Assembly: GCA_016165875.1 (NCBI GenBank)
Contig: JABBOT010000082.1
Coordinates: forward strand, 6,065,168-6,129,167
Source of the DNA: Acanthopleura granulata
Lineage: Eukaryota > Mollusca > Polyplacophora > Chitonida > Chitonidae
DNA: 64,000 bases
Reading direction: 5' to 3'
Made by a program: the position numbers and the translations under genes. Below, one piece after another: positions 22,601 to 35,934 of the stretch. Under the pieces are notes generated by a model that was not told the DNA's origin, searched no databases, and saw only the letters and a list, made by a program, of their open reading frames with translations. Numbering within the stretch: the stretch's first letter is position 1; each line of letters starts with the position of its first letter.

Positions 22601-25600
22601 GAAATTCCAGTTGACGGCAACATTTTAAAACTTTGACATTTCTGATAACGGTTAATTTATTTATTTATTTGATTGTTGTTTTACGCTGTACTCAACAACA
22701 TTTCACTTGTACGACGGCCTCCAGCATTATGGTGGGAGGAAACCAGGCAGAGCCTGGAGGAAACCCACAACCATCTGCAAGTTGCTGGCCGACCTTCCCA
22801 TGTATGGTCGGAGAGGAAGCCAGCATGAGCTGGGCTTGAACTCACAGCGAGCACATTGGTGGGAGGCTTCGGTTATTGGGCTGCGTTAGCACGCCAACTG
22901 CCTGAGCCATGGAGGCCCCGATAACGGTTGATCTGAAGGAACTTGAAACCCATCACCGTAGGATCTCAACGGCCTCAAGTCCTGTCTTACACCCAGATAT
23001 CTTCTGGCCATGAACAAAAGAAAACACAGCTTTAAATGAATGGAGGTGGTGAAAAATGGTTCGTATGTGTAAGAGGTGCATTCAGGTAAGTGACGCAACG
23101 ATAACTAAAGAAAATTTCCGGAAAAAATCCTTGTACCCATGGATGTTTTGCCGAGTAATTTTTAAGATTTAGCTCTCTTTATGTCCCAGCAGGTTGTCCC
23201 AGGAAATCCACTGTGAATGGGAACAGATGTTTAAAAGCCACACATCGGCCAGCCTCATGCAGATAGCAAACTAGGAAATAATCTGACTTCTGGTGGGTTC
23301 ATCTACATGTATGAATAGTTTCCTTTGATAATTCATCTGGTTGCCTGACGATTGTCTTTGACTGCACCTTGACTTGTGTCTTCATTTTGTTTTGCTAAAA
23401 CAGGGCTTTTCAGGCTTTTATGGTTTTATATGGTTATGAAAGTCAACTTGGCATTCCTTGACTTGTACATGTTGTTTTACCAGTGATCGTTAATGGCAGC
23501 ATGACTGTCTGAACTTTCATACAACTCAGCTATCTGTAGGCTCAAAGTACACAGGGCAAAACCTTGAAGAGAATTCATATAACTATGTAACTGGCACAGG
23601 AGTTTGTAAGGCTTCAAAATATTGGCTGCATGCATTGAATGTTGCTGAAGGTGGTAGTGCCACCTGGCATCAGCGGGAAGGAACCAACCGGACTACACAC
23701 ACCTGCAGTCAGTCTGTCTTCAGTAAAGCAAAAAACAGAACTATCTGGAACCACAGACGCAGTTCAAGATTATTCGCTAAGACTGGTAGAAACCAGAAAA
23801 GCTAACGTTCGTCATTTTTGATTTTACACGTCTCTCCGATGCTGAAAAAGCCTTCCCAAGTCTTAATCAACGCAGTTGGTCATGATGGAGATTTCTGTAC
23901 AAGGGAGATAACTCATAATGCTCTCCTGGATTTCTGAGATGTTCAAATGGAATTTATGTAAAATTTTGAGTATTTCTTTCCAAAAACAACATAAATTGAA
24001 TAAATAAGACCATGTACTGAGTTTTTTATTCAATCGTCAAATCCTGTGCATTCTCGGGACTCAACTCAGTGCAAAACAAGGTTCAGCAGTATCGGGTTAC
24101 ACAACTAACATCCCTACATCGGTGTTAACACCTTAAACATACCACTGGGCATTTTCAGTCCCACATAAATTCAAAATATTATAATTTCAAAGCATTAGAA
24201 AAATTACCGGGTTGTATCAGTATTTAGGTAATTACAAGAGAAAACTATCTAGTCAGTGTGACTATTTTATCAGCAACCCATTTACAAGACGCACTCAAGG
24301 GATACAGTTGTTGTGGAATTGGCTTCAAACAGTTGAAACATACAAGCACTGTATTTTGCTGGGTGGAATCCTGCCAGAAATATAAACTTTTCAAATACAG
24401 AAACATCAACGTAGCTTTCTCCATTTCTTGAAAGTTGACATACCGATAGAGCAGGCAAACCCAATCTGTTAGAATAAGCTCCGACCAAGCCTTGATCATC
24501 GAAGAGAGCCACAGGTACTGGGTGTGGTGGTGATGGTGTGGACTGCCCACTATTCCCAGTCAACTCTCCAGGCTACAAAACATACATTCACAACACTATC
24601 TGCATTATAATGTGTCCATAGCCACAACAATTTCATCTGTTGGTTTACATACTGACTAGCCTTTTTCAGAAAAATGTAACAAAAATGAAAATGGACAAAT
24701 ATTTCTTTTCTTTCCCACCGATCTAACAGCGGCCTAATACCAAATACTTTCTTATTTCCCCAATTTTTTCTGGTTTTCTTTGTTACCAATCTGCCGGTAA
24801 AGCAGGAAATAAATTCCATATGGCCCAAACTGGAAGAAATAGCCTTCACACACCATGTTCAAGTGTGAAAAGTCTGGCAATCCAGATAAAAGTCCTTCAT
24901 TTACCTGTAATTATTATTAGTTTATGTCAAAATGCTGAAAAATCATTTCGAAATTCATACTGGCCTTGAGGAACATAAACATATGTAATTAACCTCATCT
25001 TCCATGGTTTCATGCTATTTCAACTCTTTGAGAGTAATTTTTTATTTATTTATTTCATTGTCATTAAACAACACTGGAGCTATAATAAGCAGTTTCTGCA
25101 ACGAGTGCTACTGACGGGGTACATTATAAGAAGCATCATAAATGGCCTTACAGCCCCTTTAAATGCAGTAACATGGTACAAACAGTCCATATTGTCAGTC
25201 TATAAATATCAACGTCTCTCAAATCCATCTTGTCAGGCTTGTATGTCATAGTAAGCTGGGTACAGATCTCCAAACCATAATGCACAGAATACTGCTTTTA
25301 CTCTTTGGTTGGACAACACAATGATCAACATTGCTGTACATTTCATCCACACACACTTGCTCACCCGATTTTCTGTAAAACTTGTAGAATTTATGGTCAA
25401 ATTCACGGGCTGACAGGTTGAATTATTATAATACAGGAATGGTTCAGCCTTCGTTGGTGCCAGCAACTCTGACCCTTGACCTCCATGAGAGAGTTGTCCT
25501 GTCTGTCCCTGATCATGTGAGGCCTCAGGCTCATACCAGATCTCTAGCGGTTCTTTCTTTACACAGCTGATGTCAAATGGAATAATCCTTTCTGTGGACT

Positions 25601-25604
25601 CCAT
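17021..25604 (-). CDS. 16-finger C2H2 zinc finger protein
   Basis: Three coding exons, all joined in phase 0: 25604-25365 (80 codons), 24572-24444 (43 codons) and 19693-17021 (890 codons and TAA), giving about 1013 residues. The N-terminus has a VKKEPLE motif resembling a sumoylation site. Sixteen C2H2 fingers follow. Fingers 1-10 share an SRL..H core, H-x4-H spacing and 14-16 residue linkers containing HG(E/M)G. Fingers 1 and 3 have C-x1-C instead of C-x2-C. Finger 11 is separate, and 12-16 have short linkers like SGERPF. A tail of about 200 acidic residues follows, with DEYDDDDDYDE near its start. Likely a nuclear DNA-binding regulator (family knowledge). Orthology is not recognised. Confidence 0.85.
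21434..21449. repeat. (C)16 homopolymer
   Basis: Uninterrupted run of 16 C inside the intron. Confidence 0.9.
22657..22919 (-). mobile_element. Full-length SINE with target-site duplication
   Basis: Complete from tail to head (ends TGAGCCATGGAGGCCCC). Flanked by GATAACGGTTAAT (22644-22656) and GATAACGGTTGAT (22920-22932). This is the best full-length copy in the window for defining the element, about 263 bp. Confidence 0.9.
24444..24572 (-). CDS. Coding exon 2 of the 16-finger gene
   Basis: Acceptor TATGTTTTGTAG, donor TCG|GTATGT, 129 nt, phase 0 at both ends. Encodes a Pro/Ser-rich linker with SPPHPVPVALF. Confidence 0.7.
25365..25604 (-). CDS. Coding exon 1 of the 16-finger gene
   Basis: Acceptor CTATTCAG lies one base before the ATG, so a 5' UTR exon must lie upstream. 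Ends at CGG|GTGAGC after exactly 80 codons (phase 0). Begins MESTERIIPF and carries VKKEP. Confidence 0.75.
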
Positions 25605-25605
25605 C

Positions 25606-27155
25606 CTGAATAGGCAAGAATACAAAGAACAGGGAAAATTATACCGTCAAGCTTGATGTATGTATTTTAAATATGGCAGGCATGCATTTACATAACTAGG
25701 TATGCTGTTTGGTGTGGCTTATGATCGAAACTGAATTCTACTGGAAAAATAAGAATTAATAAACTGACAGTATTTCCACCATATGATAATGCCAGTGCCA
25801 CATTTGGTCGTCTCCTGTTTAAGACCAACAAATATGGTGTCATTGACAGTGGTTTCCATTTTCCATTTCTGATATTTATCAGGTAAATATACATCAGAAT
25901 TGGTTGATTATAGGCCTAGGCCTCAAAATCAAATGTCTACCTCAAATGTGATTGAAGTTCTATGTACGGTACTCTAAATCAGATAAGGCACAGACCTCAA
26001 TCATATAAGCAACAAGTTTATGATCTACCTCACTTCCAGGTGAAGGCGGGGTAATTCATTATAAAGGTCCGAAAGTTACCCCATGCATTTCATTTCGCCG
26101 CTGGAAACATTGACATAAATTTAGAACTACACTTAGTCACCACACAACAACAACAACAACAAACTAAAAAGTCTGTACACCCTAAGCGTTCGAACGAAAT
26201 GTGCAATTTGTGAGGACAGAAATTTGCATCAGCTTTAAAATGCCAGCCACAGTGGCTTTAAACCTTAAATTAGGCATTTGAAAGCCAGATAGCCATGAAA
26301 ATATCCAAGTTACAATCAAATGTAAAATATAAATATTACATTCTCGCTTTTCCGGAAATTAGGCTTGGCACAAATGTACATGTAGGTATATGATTCCATC
26401 CACTTGTCCAGGGTACTGAATATTCATAAGATGACGTTGGCGTTTTCTGAGTATTTACTCTCATGTATCCTACAGTAAATTCTTCGGTGCTAGCGTGATC
26501 GGAACATGTAGATTCAGAGTGACCTTTAATAATATGCACGTCAAAACGAGGCTCATGAATATCCCTTTGTGGTATCCAATGAACACGCACAGCGCGGGAA
26601 AAACGACATCTCTCGCCAAACACTCGCATATTATCCTAAAAGCGACTGTTTTGGTTCCCCTTTCCATTTTGTTTAGCACAATCCGTTGACTGCAATATGC
26701 TACTGTATTATAGTACCATGTGCATGACTTGTGATATAAAATTGTTATTATTGTTTGTTTCACCGTGATGAAAACCTCCATACATGTGTAAAGTAAAATA
26801 AATATTTTTCTTTTAAATCTGCGCTGAATTCGGAGATCTCTGGAACAACTATATATTTAATTACTTATTTATTTCTTTGCTTTAGATCTTGAAATCAAGG
26901 CTAATTTTTCAAGATATTTGATGGTAAAATAATTAAGACGCCATTATATTTAACAGCTCTATTCTTTATCCACGCGTTATTTAAAGTATATGCTTTATGT
27001 ATCAGTTAAAGGGTACAATAAAACAAACTACACACATGGGTTGTACAGTCATAATCCATCATCTTTATAAACGTGTTATATAGGCCGATGTTATCTGATT
27101 TCACAAGTTAAGGGCTAGAGGACTGGAACACGTGGATTAAGGACATGACGCGATG
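25606..27155. other. Upstream of the 16-finger gene, no supported exon
   Basis: Should contain the promoter and 5' UTR exon of the gene on the minus strand, but I cannot place them. A CpG-containing patch at about 26580-26640 is the most GC-rich part. Short (ACA)n tract near 26145-26162. Confidence 0.35.
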
Positions 27156-27158
27156 TAG

Positions 27159-27162
<4 letters not shown>

Positions 27163-27216
<54 letters not shown>

Positions 27217-27229
27217 CTATATATATATT
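27163..27229. repeat. (AT)n microsatellite
   Basis: Long ATATAT run with one short interruption. Confidence 0.95.
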
Positions 27230-27505
27230 TTTTGGTTGGTTTGTGCGTCCCATATGTTAGCCAGTTAATACACATTAACGGTTATCTTAATTTCCTTTCA
27301 GTTCATTGGATGTGACCTTCGAAGCCAAATTTGCAAAACCTCCATCTTTTCTCTTATTTGAAATTCTCTCAAAGGTGTCGCTATAACAAAACACCAGCTC
27401 ATATACTTTTAGCCCACTTGATGCGATGCCCTCACTCACAGCACATTGGTACAGATTATATAAACATTCTTCAGTCATATCTGAAGCAAAAACAAACAGG
27501 AGAAT

Positions 27506-27727
27506 ATGGCTTCAGAAGCTAGCGTGCCATTGGCCATATCCCCTCCTCCGGAGTCTAATAATGGGAAAGACGAAAAATTGTTTGCCTGAGTAGCGGACCA
27601 TTATATGGTTACGTAAAGAAAATTGATGACGTAATGGATGTTATTGACGACTTCTCTTTGTCAACGTCGACATCCTATACAGTAACGGGGACCACAGGTG
27701 GTTTTGGGACAACAGATTTGTTCACTG
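27506..27727 (+). pseudogene. Possible broken first exon, unrecognised gene
   Basis: An ATG (27506) opens MASEASVPLAISPPPESNN and stops at TGA 27587. A shift of one base at the AAAAA run near 27572 opens a frame to 27727 (KIDDVMDVIDDFSLSTSTS) that ends at a good donor, ACTG|GTAAGC. Both parts look protein-like in composition, and the join sits on a homopolymer. This suggests either a decayed exon or a sequence error. No matching downstream exon was found. Function unknown. Confidence 0.35.
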
Positions 27728-27989
27728 GTAAGCGTTCAAAACTTGGACAACAATGCCCTTTTTTGAGTTTCCTAAATTTGTTTTCATATATCTTATTGCG
27801 TAGAAGGCATAGAATTTGCTGATTTGTGCTTATACTTAGAAATGTATCGTTTAACCTGAAATGATTCTCAGAATTGTACCATGTATGCTGTGATACTGTC
27901 GACTTTTCTCTCACTGCCTAATACTCTGTATCACATATTGTCAGGTTCTAAATCTTTACCTATTCCGCTGCTCTGTCCTCAAATCATAT

Positions 27990-28800
27990 ATGTTTTACCT
28001 CTTAATACGCACATATCCTGCAGGTGTTATACATTGTCAAGTTATTAATACACGCATTGCGCTCCCCTAAACCTCAACGCGTACATTCTGGTGCCAATGA
28101 ACACTTGCAAATCACTGAGAAAGACTTCAGTATTCATTGAGTACTGTGTTAAAGATCGATGAAATAGACCAGCAAATGTGCTCTCTATGCCATATCTCTT
28201 GATATATATCATATATGTGTTAAACATCATCAAGTCTTTAATCCACGTATTGCACTCCCCTAAACTTCAACACGTAAATTCAGATATCATAGAACACTTG
28301 CAAATCATTGAGAAAGACTACAATGTCCATGTTGAGGGGCCTCCATGGAAGTTGGGGGGGGGGGAGGGGCGTAGAGCCCCAGCGCGGCGCTATGGCCCAG
28401 AGCCTCTGACCTATGCGGTCACTGTGAGTTCAAGTCCAGTTCATGCTGGCATCCTCTCCGGCTGTACGTGGGAGGGTCTGCTAGCTGCCTGCGGATAAAC
28501 GTGGGTTTTCCCCTGGGCTCTGCCCGGTTTCCTCCCAACCTAATGCTGGCCATCTTCGTATAAGTGAAATATTCTTGAGTGCGGCGTAAAACTCCAAGCA
28601 AACAAATAAATAAATAAATCAATATCCATTTAGTGCTGTCTTACAGATCGATGAAATAGATCAATAAGTGTGAGCTGTATGCCTCATATCTTAATGTATA
28701 CCATATGTATGTGTAATACATAGCCATGTTCTTAATCCACGTGTTGCGCTCCTGTAAACCTCAACACGTAGATTCAGATTTCAAATAACACCTGTTATCA
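27990..28800. repeat. Tandem repeat of about 195 bp, about 3 copies, split by a SINE
   Basis: The block ending ...TTAATCCACGTATTGC, followed by ACTCCCCTAAACTTCAACAC and AACACTTGCAAATCA, occurs near 28040, 28235 and, after the SINE, near 28730. A GATCGATGAAATAGA block recurs at about 28154 and 28646. Copies are diverged. Confidence 0.7.
28336..28620 (+). mobile_element. SINE inserted in the 195-bp repeat
   Basis: Head GGGGCCTCC, box B GAGTTCAAGTCC, tail AAATAAATAAATAAATC. Flanked by AATGTCCAT (28322-28330) and AATATCCAT (28621-28629). The head carries a G run (28357-28365). Confidence 0.85.
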
Positions 28801-29034
28801 GTGATGACGTAACGTCATGCATATTCAGTGGTCTGGAGAAGTGGTTGAATCGTATACCTATTGTGATGCAAAGGTACGTAATTCAGGAGGTAATTCATTA
28901 CGCTGCATTAGCGCTTTAATACAATCGGCCACCTGCTAACAAAGTCAACATGGTTTTGCTGACTTCATCCTGCAAAATTTTGCTACCTTAGATTTGCTGA
29001 TTTATGAAGAATGACCCGAGAGCCCAACTTCACC

Positions 29035-30740
29035 TTTAAAGCTTGGCACGAGTGCTTAAGACGCGACTGAATTCAACTCGTTCTTTGCGTCGAGCCCTAA
29101 CTGCTCTTAAGCTCGGTATACAAGAGAGATTAAGACAAGACTCAATTCAACTCAACTAGTCGTACGATCCAGAGTTAGTGCCAGTCTCCGATTGACATAC
29201 GACTTCAACCCGACCGGCGTAGGCCTATACACCTAACACGGATACAACTCCTGTTGAGTCGCCTCGCCATTTCGCATCTAGGCCCTACACGAGTGCCTAG
29301 GACTCCACGCAACAGCCGGGTTGAGTTGAGCTGGGTTTTAAGTTTTTGTGTATGCCGGTCGAACTTTACATGCACAGTAATGACGAGACTCCTGGAGTTG
29401 TGCATAACCCGGTCGTTACGTGTGTGTCGGTCAATTTTAGTCCTATAGATGGCATCAGTGACTGGGCCAACTGAGTAGGCCTATACGGCCAGTTAACTCG
29501 AGTAGAGCTGCGTCTTCAGCTGCCGTGTATGCCGAACTTTAAGCCTAGGCCTACTCAACAGCATGTCTGAATGGCGTTTTAAGCTCTCGTGAATGACGAG
29601 CTTTAATGCATATGCACGAGAGCTTAAGACGACACTCAGCTCCACTTAACAGGTGACTTTCAGTGGTCCCAGCCGGCGATGGCCATTCGACTTTTAGATT
29701 GACTGGCATACCCGTGACGACTGGGGTACAACTCCCGATGAGCCACATCGTTACTTCGTATAAACCAGCGCTTAGGCATATAATTGGGATCCGCCGCTAC
29801 AAATGAGTTTTGGGATTGAGTTTGGTTTTAAGCTTTCGTTTGTGCCGAACTAAGAGCGCTACTCAGCTGAATTCAACATGTCGTACGAAGTTCGTCCCAG
29901 TCGCCGAGGGACAGGCGACTTTGGACTGAACTGGCGCACACGTGGCAACTGGAGAAACAACTTCAAAATCCAAATCAACTCAACTCAGGGATTGAAAGCG
30001 CCCGTGTATGTGAAACTGCGCGACCCAGATCGGGTTGTACTCTATCGTGTGTCATGATCAATCCAACGTTCGGCATATACGAGAGCTCATACACACCAAT
30101 CTCACCTCGATTGTTGCGTCCTGTCGGAGGGCCCATGTAAGCAACGTAACGACGCAAGTCAAGTGGAGTGTTACTCCAGTCCGTACGTGTGTATGTATGT
30201 ATGCTCACGTTTTATGTCGTACTTAATTTTTGTCATACGATGACGAGGAGTCCCTAGAATATGTATATATACAGCGTCTTTTGGAAAAATGCCGTCAAAT
30301 TGCTATCCCCACTGGAACATCATGTTGAAGACACCATGCAGACATGACACCCTACTCAGTCAAATGATACTGAAATCAGGCCTACCAGTCCCGCTTCCTT
30401 GTTCTAACCTCTCAGTGCTGACCGCCAAGCAAGGCAGTAACAAGTAGCATATTTTTAAGTCTTGACATGACCAGGGATTGGTCGTGGATCTTCCGAATCT
30501 GAACTCGGTGCGTACTTTCTAAGTATACTAGATCCACCTAGGCGGTCCACAGTTGTAACGTGTATGCCAGGCAATTTTACAGTCGTATGGCCATCAGCGA
30601 CTGCAAAAGATCAATTACTACATACGACCAGCTGAGTTGAGTTACATTTCAATGCTACTCAGCTGGTTGTGCGGAGTTGGTTCCAGTGTCCGATTGTCAT
30701 AGGACTTAAAACTTGAACAGCACACACATCTCAACTGGGG
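29035..30740. repeat. Degenerate satellite of about 240 bp period
   Basis: Related blocks recur near 29165, 29650, 29885 and 30665: a (C/T)CCAGTC.CCGATTG..AT segment, then CGACTT, then a CTGGGGTACAACTCC-type segment. Spacings are about one, two and three times 240. CTCAACTCAAC and its reverse complement are also scattered through it. CpG-rich against its surroundings. No open frame of note. Confidence 0.6.
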
Positions 30741-31060
30741 TACAACTGCACTATGTGCAAACAATGCATGCGCTGTCCGTCGATCTCATTTACAATTACG
30801 ATGAAGCAAGAATTGTTTTGGCTTGTATTATGAATACATATTTCATCCAGGAAACAATGAGCTATTGGGCAATTGTGAAGTTGCCCATTTATAGAAGTAA
30901 ATGAAGCCAGGAGGAAATCTACAAGTAACTTGTATATAACTTGCCAGAATGGAAGACAATTAGAACAAGAAAACTATCTCCATGATCACAAACAAGTTTT
31001 TAGGTTGTGCAGGTCTGTTTCAAATTGTGGGGAATTTTACGACATAGAAAGTTTGTGCAT
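30741..31060. other. Intergenic, nothing recognised
   Basis: No repeat or gene supported. Confidence 0.4.
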
Positions 31061-31239
31061 TGTATTTATTTGATTGATGTTTACGCTGTACACATGAATA
31101 TTTCATTTACATGGTGGCAGCCAGCACAGGGGTGGGTGGGTGGGTGGTAACTGGGCAGAGCAGGTTGCTGTGACAAGCCTTTCCATATATCACTGGCAAG
31201 GAAGTCAGTGTGAGCAAGAGCACTGATGAGAGGCTCCAC
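31061..31239 (-). mobile_element. Old, diverged SINE
   Basis: TTTATTTGATTGATGTTTACG, GGGCAGAGC and GAGAGGCTCC landmarks are present but heavily mutated, with a GGGTGGGTGGGTGGG expansion inside. Confidence 0.65.
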
Positions 31240-34200
31240 TTTATCTATAAGAGGAGATTTTAAGACATTGAGATTTTTACCTAGTGGAAAAAAGGATTCA
31301 AATTAGGATCAGAACAAAACTGAACAGGGACCCATTTTCACAAAAATTGGAAATCACAAAATATCATATAATTTCATTAATAAATGGGGTTTAAGGTGGT
31401 ACACTATAAAAACCAGAATTCTTGTAATTGATTGATCTCTAGAATGAAGTGTGCTTCGGCTTTTGTCAGATATAACCAAGAAAATGTAACTTTCTTTGGA
31501 AAGCTCGTATGAGCATTTGCAAGTTACATGAACATGTATAGGGAAGATACACTGTATTCAATGAGTTACAGTGAGGAAGAGAAATAGTTTCACCCAAGAA
31601 AGCTGTATACATATTTCTGGTTGGAAGCATCTTTATTTGACTTCTTGTATTTATATGTAGTAATGGGATGCATAATCAGAAAAACTACGAAAACAAGAGC
31701 TCAAAGAACATGTGGAGAGGAAACAAACGATAAACAAACAGGAGTAATTTCTAAATAGCTTCCATATTAACGGATGCTTTAAACTCAAAAGCAACCTCTT
31801 TCAAAGGAGTTTTTCATTACATAATTCACTAATACAAAATTTTCACAAATTGTGCTGACTATAAATTACAACAATACATTATGTGCTATAATACATACTG
31901 TAACAAATGGGTTTCCAAGGAACAGTGGAAGAGATGATCTGTCCATCACTGTTAAAATGTGAATCATCGCATACAGCCATACATGTATGCCAAACGTAAG
32001 ACACTGTTTAACCCAAAACAAAGTCCAATTAGGATGCTCTAAAACTGAAAGTAAAACTAGACCATACTTACAATATTACTTGCACACATTCAGTCCTTAC
32101 ACTTTTTTTACTAGTTTTAGTTTACACATTAGACACATGAGTTACACTAACGTTGTGCACCTGTCCTTTCAAAATCTATCTGTCCAATTTATAATTATCC
32201 ACATAGTGGCAGTACAAAAAAAAAATTTTTTTTTTCCCTCTTGCTCAAGAATTGCAGAGTCGATTATGTTTAATGTCCACTTGTGTCTCTCAAGTTCAAG
32301 AGAATTTGTGTCTCTCCAAAGGAGCACAATTTAAGTCTGGCATTAATCAGTATGGATTAAAGATTCATTTGTGTCATGCTGGGGTGAATAATTTCAGTTC
32401 TGGTAAATACCATTTTTTAGCAGGAAGTCCCACACTAGTGATATAAAGAAAGATCTGTGCTGTCAATCATTTGCGATTATTGAAAGTTTACAAGAAATCT
32501 CGAATACAATTACAATAATATTAAAAGTACATGTACATATATAGCGAAGTGTTTCTGGTTCTATATATAAGACCATCAAACAAATGATCTGCAAAGTGGC
32601 CACAAAGAAAACATTGCCTATAATCGGATTGGTCAGCTGAAAATGTCACCCCTCACTTATACAGTACATGTATGTAGACCAGGCAGTTGTTACTTTTTAT
32701 TTTACACATAAAATTTTAAAAGAAATACTGCTTGTCTAGCAGTGTAAGCCCAGAAAAGGATTGTTAGGGCAAGGTAATCACCAACTTCATGTCAAAAATT
32801 AATCTCATTTTGTGATTTAAATAGTGTGAAGTGACAAATTTGTGGGAAAAACTATATTTGCAACATGTGACAAGTAAAGACATGAAATATGGGTGTGAGC
32901 AGATCGCTGCAGAGCACATGTCCAGAGCATGCTATCAACACCCAGAACCAGATTACAGACCCGATGAAGGAAACAGTAATTGGTATGAGAACACACAATT
33001 CTCACTCTTTCTAAACAAGAAAATCCGGCATTATTAGTTACATATAGAAAACATTATCATAAGAAATAAACACAGCCTACTCCCTGCACTTTAAACAGGG
33101 ATAAAGATATGCATTACACAGAAGTCCTTAACAGTGTCAAGAAATAATTGATGTGGGAGAGTTGCCATTAGGCATGCTCCAGCAGGATCTACACACTTTA
33201 CTTCCATGCTGAATCCAACTGACTATTTGCGAACATGAAGCTCAAAGGTCTCCAACCTACAACTTGCAGAATCAGGATAAATAAATTAACATGCAACAGC
33301 CATAGAGCAGGAGTAGGCAAATGGAGAGGTTGTATCCATACGTCGATCACACCTTGTCTTAGCCTCCTCATTCATACCCCACCATTTCATTCTGAATACA
33401 TTATTACCTATGGGTAAAAGTTGCATCTCATTTACGCGTATACACAGTGGTAGTAATCTTTCACCTACGAAAAACATACACATACAAAAAAAGTAGCAAT
33501 ATTTTAGTCTGGGCATGTGTGGAGTAGGCAATGACTCAGATTTGATATGTAAATGCCTCAATCCAAACATTGCCTTTCAAATCAAGTTGATTTAATCACA
33601 TACTTGTACCTGTGCTTTATCTGCCTACAATGCATACTTTTCTCTCACTACACATAAATGTACATGATGTTTTGACACTATTTTTAACCCACATCATTAA
33701 TGTATTTCAGATGTATTGCCATTTTTCCCAGGTCCAGATCATAAAATTATTATGCCATTAAAATCTGCAAAGAGTTAGTACATTTAAAGTAGGTTGAGAA
33801 CATTCCATTCCGGTATTAAAAGCCACAGGACACAACCCTTATGTAGAAATTCCTACCCATACATAACAGGCTCTAGAAAGATAATACATATAATAGTAAT
33901 AAAGCAAGAACTGATTTCTCAGCTTTTCAACAGTTTCTTGCCACCCAAAAGAACTGTTAACCTCAAAAAAACAACAACTGCAAAGCAAATGGACAATGTC
34001 TGCACAGTTTTGTAAAGAGTTATAACTTGCCTCTCAGTCATGGATGTATGTGGGGAAATCAATGTACTTCAAAGCCAGGGACATTTCGTACTACTACATG
34101 TAAGGACCTAATATTAGTGTTGCATATATATGGAAAGAGCAGGATAATTTTCAATAGAAAATGGAAAACACTTACTCTTTGTCCATAAAAGAGCAATTTC

Positions 34201-34730
34201 ATGAGACATTTTGTTTCCATGGGAAAAGCGTTACATTATGTTACTAAGGAGCAAGCATGTATATGCCCTCTCCTGTTATTTCTGAAAGCAGCGGTTGGCA
34301 GATTGCAACGGATACTGTAGCATAAGATAATGGTGTAGAAGTTACAAAGAGTATAAACACCTCCACATTAATTTACAACACAAATTTTCTCTTGTAGTTA
34401 TTGTCGGACATCTCCCGTTCATGGGGTTATCTCCCCTTGGACCACATGTAGCCACATCTTACATGTACATGTATTAACAACAATGTAGAAGTACTTTGTT
34501 GTTTTCATATTTGTCATTCATTCCTCCCAGACCTGAATATCTATCTTCATCAAGAAACCCTGAAATTGGTACTTTGTTGACAACTATTATGATGCCACCT
34601 CATGTTGTACTTCTATTCCATTAGAGAACACCTTAATTCACTTTCAATTGCTACATTTTTTGATGGCTACAGGCACCAGGATCACAAAGCTGTCTAACAC
34701 TGAAGTCAGATTTTGAACTTCTGGTATTAA
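31240..34730. other. Intergenic, no supported gene
   Basis: AT-rich. A poly-A/poly-T hairpin-like tract lies at about 32216-32236. Short frames at 31987-32334 and 33286-33570 show no domain and are not called. Confidence 0.4.
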
Positions 34731-34731
34731 T

Positions 34732-34871
34732 ACTGGCCCAAGTTAAATGAAGTGCACTTGCACGTAGCTAAGTATTCCCTTATCTGCCATGACAATGTAT
34801 GTTGTAGAGACAGGAAGTGCACTTAGCTAAGTGCTACTTAGCACTAAATATGCTTCATGAAACCGGGCCCT
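34732..34871. mobile_element. MITE of the GGCCC-TTTCATGAAGC family, copy 1
   Basis: The right end TGCTTCATGAAACCGGGCCC is mirrored at the left by GGCCCAAGTTAAATGAAG. Internal CACTTAGCTAAGTGC and TACTTAGCACTAA motifs recur in the copy at 50985-51165. Confidence 0.6.
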
Positions 34872-35888
34872 GTAATAGCATTGAAATAAAAATTCTTCAG
34901 GTAAGTCACAATTTCAGTGCAATAAACAGTTTTAGAGTTAAGACAAAGATTGATTTTAGTCTAAGACAGTTTCATGATCCTGCAGCCAGGAGATCAGGCT
35001 TGTTCAGAATTAAGTCTACCAAAAACTAAAAGTATATTAGCCATATGCATTTGCAAAAAAACACAAAAACTTAATGCATAGCTTTGCATTTGTAGCTGAG
35101 ACCAATCACCAGAACATTATGACCTATAGTTACAGAATATTGGTACCACAGGTTTCTCAATGACTCTCATATTTGTTTGATACCAGGTCTAGTATCAGTT
35201 ATCATGTAATATTGCCAAAGGGCAAGGTACAATGGAAATGAAAATGACAGAAATCTAAGCAAAGAAATAGTAAAGATTCAGTGTAACGGAAACTCCACAC
35301 ACAACAGTTTCATAGCCATGTCATTCTACAGCTGGGAAGGGCTGTACAACATCCTCAAGCCTTGGAGATTCTGCACAGCTCTGCATTAAGATGAATTTGC
35401 AACCTGCTGCAAGAAATCTGTCAAGAACTCTTGATCACATGATGCTGATAAGGAGTGTTCTTCATATCTCTATCCAGAATATTTCACAATGCACAATGTC
35501 GGTGAGTAAGTAAATTTACATCGATTTTAGTACATACATGTATGAACTGTGTACAGGCCTTTTAACAACCAACAATATATATAAAAGCTATGCTGGCAGA
35601 ATGTCACTTTGCTATGGTTACACACTGATCACCAAAGCAACAAACTAATGATTATCATGGTTTAACATAAGAACATGACAGATTTCTGTAGCAACTTAAC
35701 TCCTCCCCTCTCCCACTCCCAACCCATCCCTGTCAGCCACAACAATTCAACGTCACACAGGTTGGCCACGTGAATTCATCAACTTGGTCGAGACACTTGA
35801 ATCTGCCTGGCTGCTCTGACTTTGGCCCATTCACATTCAGCCTCCTTATTCAGGGATGTAGCTGTTATGGGCGCACTGCAGAATCCCT
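34872..35888. other. 3' flank of the seven-finger gene
   Basis: No gene supported; AT-rich with short frames only. Confidence 0.4.
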
Positions 35889-35894
35889 TTTATT
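35889..35894 (-). terminator. Candidate polyadenylation signal of the seven-finger gene
   Basis: AATAAA on the minus strand about 40 nt past the stop codon. Very short for a 3' UTR, so a more distal site is possible. Confidence 0.3.
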
Positions 35895-35934
35895 TGCTTC
35901 TTGAGGTAAATTTGAGGACAGTAATCTGGTGTCT

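Larger units (their letters stand above)
19694..24443. other. Intron 2 of the 16-finger gene
   Basis: About 4.75 kb. Contains a full minus-strand SINE at 22657-22919 and a run of sixteen C at 21434-21449. No other gene supported. Confidence 0.6.
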
